Assembly: GCA_958298945.1 (NCBI GenBank)
Contig: OY282605.1
Location: 39,844,811 to 39,908,810 of the forward strand
DNA length: 64,000 nt
DNA from: Atherix ibis
Lineage: Eukaryota > Arthropoda > Insecta > Diptera > Athericidae
Reading direction: 5' to 3'
Shown here: positions 62,276-64,000 of the stretch, piece by piece
Layout of the letters: each line of letters opens with the position of its first letter
Numbering within the stretch: the first letter of the stretch is position 1
Program-made: the position numbers and the translations under genes
Notes under the pieces: model-generated
What the model was told of the DNA's origin: nothing
Databases searched by the model: none
Seen by the model: the letters and a program-made list of their open reading frames with translations, nothing else

Positions 62276-63690
62276 TCTGTTTTATAAATAAATACTAGAA
62301 AATGCTTATAAAAAAAAATTATAATCTTCTTAAAAAATACCACCCGATGCTTATCACTGCCATCTATTATCAAAACAAATAATAACAAACAATTTAAATT
62401 AGAAATTTTCTTAATAGAATCAGAATGGAATTTTTCGTTTCGATAACATCTCATTATTAATTAAATTAGCTTAAAAACTGATGAAAGATTATTTTAAATT
62501 TATAATAAAAAATATTTTGGATTTAATAAAAAAATGTCGCAGTTCTTTGTTATTGTGAGCACATTACCTTAGATGTTTCCATCTATTTTGATTTGTGGCT
62601 TCTTACTGCCAAAGGAAATAGAAATATTTTAAATATTAAATAAGATTGCGCATATCTAGAGTAGTCATAATTTTGTAGTTTTATCAAACAAAGTCTAAAT
62701 GAGAATTAGGAATAAAATAATTGAGCACGTTTATTACGCGTGAATAAATATTTACATTCAAAAATAATTTAAATAAGCACACATCTTATGGTCTCTGTAA
62801 CAATGTAGACACAATATGACTGGAAATTCCATTCAACTTTGAGCCTCCCAATCAAAAAATGCTGTAGATTCTGTTTCATACTATCGCAAGTGGATCAGTG
62901 GATATGGAACAAACTGGTGGAGCGTAATGGAAATATTCAACACTAACAACTGTAGGTCGTACTCATAAGCAAATAAATTTCAATCCATTTATAAATGGCA
63001 GATAATAATTTACTGTAGACGATCATAATTTTTATTAATACTATTTAGAGTTGTTGTTGAAAAAAAATGATTTATTTACTCCTATTTTGAATTCAAAGTC
63101 TGTAGATTATGAGAAGAGTAGATGATTTTATCTAAAGACAATATATTTTTTTCATAATTTTAATTTATAAAACAATATTTGTTTAGTGAGAAAAAATATT
63201 TGCTTAGCTTTCTGGAGTACAATTGAAGAAGGATCGTAATTACTAACGAAACAATTTAGGATTCTAAAGGCGAAGGATCGTAAATCCTTTCTGATCTGAA
63301 TCAAACAATAATTTTTAACTCATCGGGTTTACTTTTATTAGCAGAAAAAGATCATTTATTTTTTGCAAAATTCGGTAGTAGCCTTTCGAGTATCTTTCAA
63401 CACTTCAGAATCCAATCACATAACTTCTGTAGTTATTAACTCCAAATGGATTATGCAATTTACACTTTTAAAGTTCAGTTAAATAAATTATATTTAAAAT
63501 TAAATTTTTCAAAAAACTTCTGTTATTTATATTACAAAAAATTTGCCATTTTTAATAAATTTAAAAAAATATATTTAAATATTTTATAGTTATACACAAA
63601 ATTGTTTTGATGTCTTTTTTCGCACATTCAGGGTTGTAATTCGTCCTATAATACAGTCAAAATCTATCGTGTAGTACAGTATTATTAATA
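62276..63690. other. AT-rich spacer
   Basis: Nothing recognised on either strand. Confidence 0.5.
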
Positions 63691-63696
63691 TTATAT

Positions 63697-64000
63697 TGGG
63701 TTGTCCGGAAAGTAATTTAGTTTTTTTTTATAAAAATGAAAGACGATTTTCTTAGAGGGAATTAATATTTTATTCAATTAAATATTATTCAGTCTGATCC
63801 AATAGTATTTGCCATATTTCTGGCAATAGCATGATTCCACGCTCATAAACATTTTGTTCTTTGCTGGCAAAAAACTGATCCAAGTGATTTTTGACCTCCT
63901 TATTTGAATTGAACGTTTAACGTCTAAAAAATTTTTTAGAGACCAGAACAAATGATAATTGGAAGATGCTAGGTCTAGAGAGTATAGTGGGTATGTCAAT
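63697..64000 (-). mobile_element. Mariner family M4, copy 3, cut by the window edge
   Basis: Starts with TTGGGTTGTCCGGAAAGTAA, like 27702, and follows it almost base for base for the first 90 bp. The minus-strand frame reads YPLYSLDLASSNYHLFWSLK, corresponding to the third catalytic block (YSPDLAPSDYHLF; the catalytic Asp is replaced by Asn here), then FLPAKNKMFMSVESCYCQKY. Decayed. Confidence 0.75.

Overview
The window is nuclear DNA of an insect, most probably a fly (Diptera). The coding islands have short introns of about 50-100 bp, two tandem animal-type alpha-amylases carry fly-like promoters, a BTB/BACK gene resembles the insect serine-enriched protein, and the very AT-rich remainder is packed with decayed Tc1/mariner-superfamily transposons and insect non-LTR retrotransposons. 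I see no bacterial operon, tRNA, rRNA or CRISPR array.

Layout. Positions 1-7236 are upstream sequence with a CTTCTTCAT minisatellite, a decayed finger-like fragment and a mariner remnant. A BTB/BACK-domain gene on the + strand (7245-19546, seven coding exons) follows. Its 7.6-kb intron holds a second copy of the minisatellite element, a LINE remnant and a mariner remnant. Its last exon contains an in-frame TAA followed by a further 908 open codons of serine-rich, RSP-motif protein: a candidate for stop-codon readthrough or for splicing around the stop. Positions 19550-33300 are 3' UTR, AT-rich spacer and a transposon graveyard (at least four mariner families and a DUF4817-type transposon). 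The first alpha-amylase gene (33562-35205, - strand, 3 exons) and the second (41890-43531, - strand, 3 exons) are separated by about 6.7 kb of LINE, mariner and motif-rich repeat debris. More nested transposons fill 44700-49480. A leucine-rich-repeat gene with a cysteine-rich C-terminus (51052-52469, - strand, 5 exons) follows, then Jockey-type and R1-clade LINE pieces (53150-55620), and again transposon remnants in AT-rich spacer to the end, where a mariner copy runs off the window.

The four host genes show no sign of acting together. The amylases are a paralogous pair (secreted digestive starch hydrolases). One has lost the glycine-rich active-site loop that the other keeps, which suggests functional divergence. 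All other coding similarity is to transposases or reverse transcriptases. Most of it is broken, but the mariner at 48122-49413 is within one nonsense codon of an open reading frame and lies inside an older mariner. Exon coordinates were derived by hand from reading frame and GT/AG sites and need transcript support.
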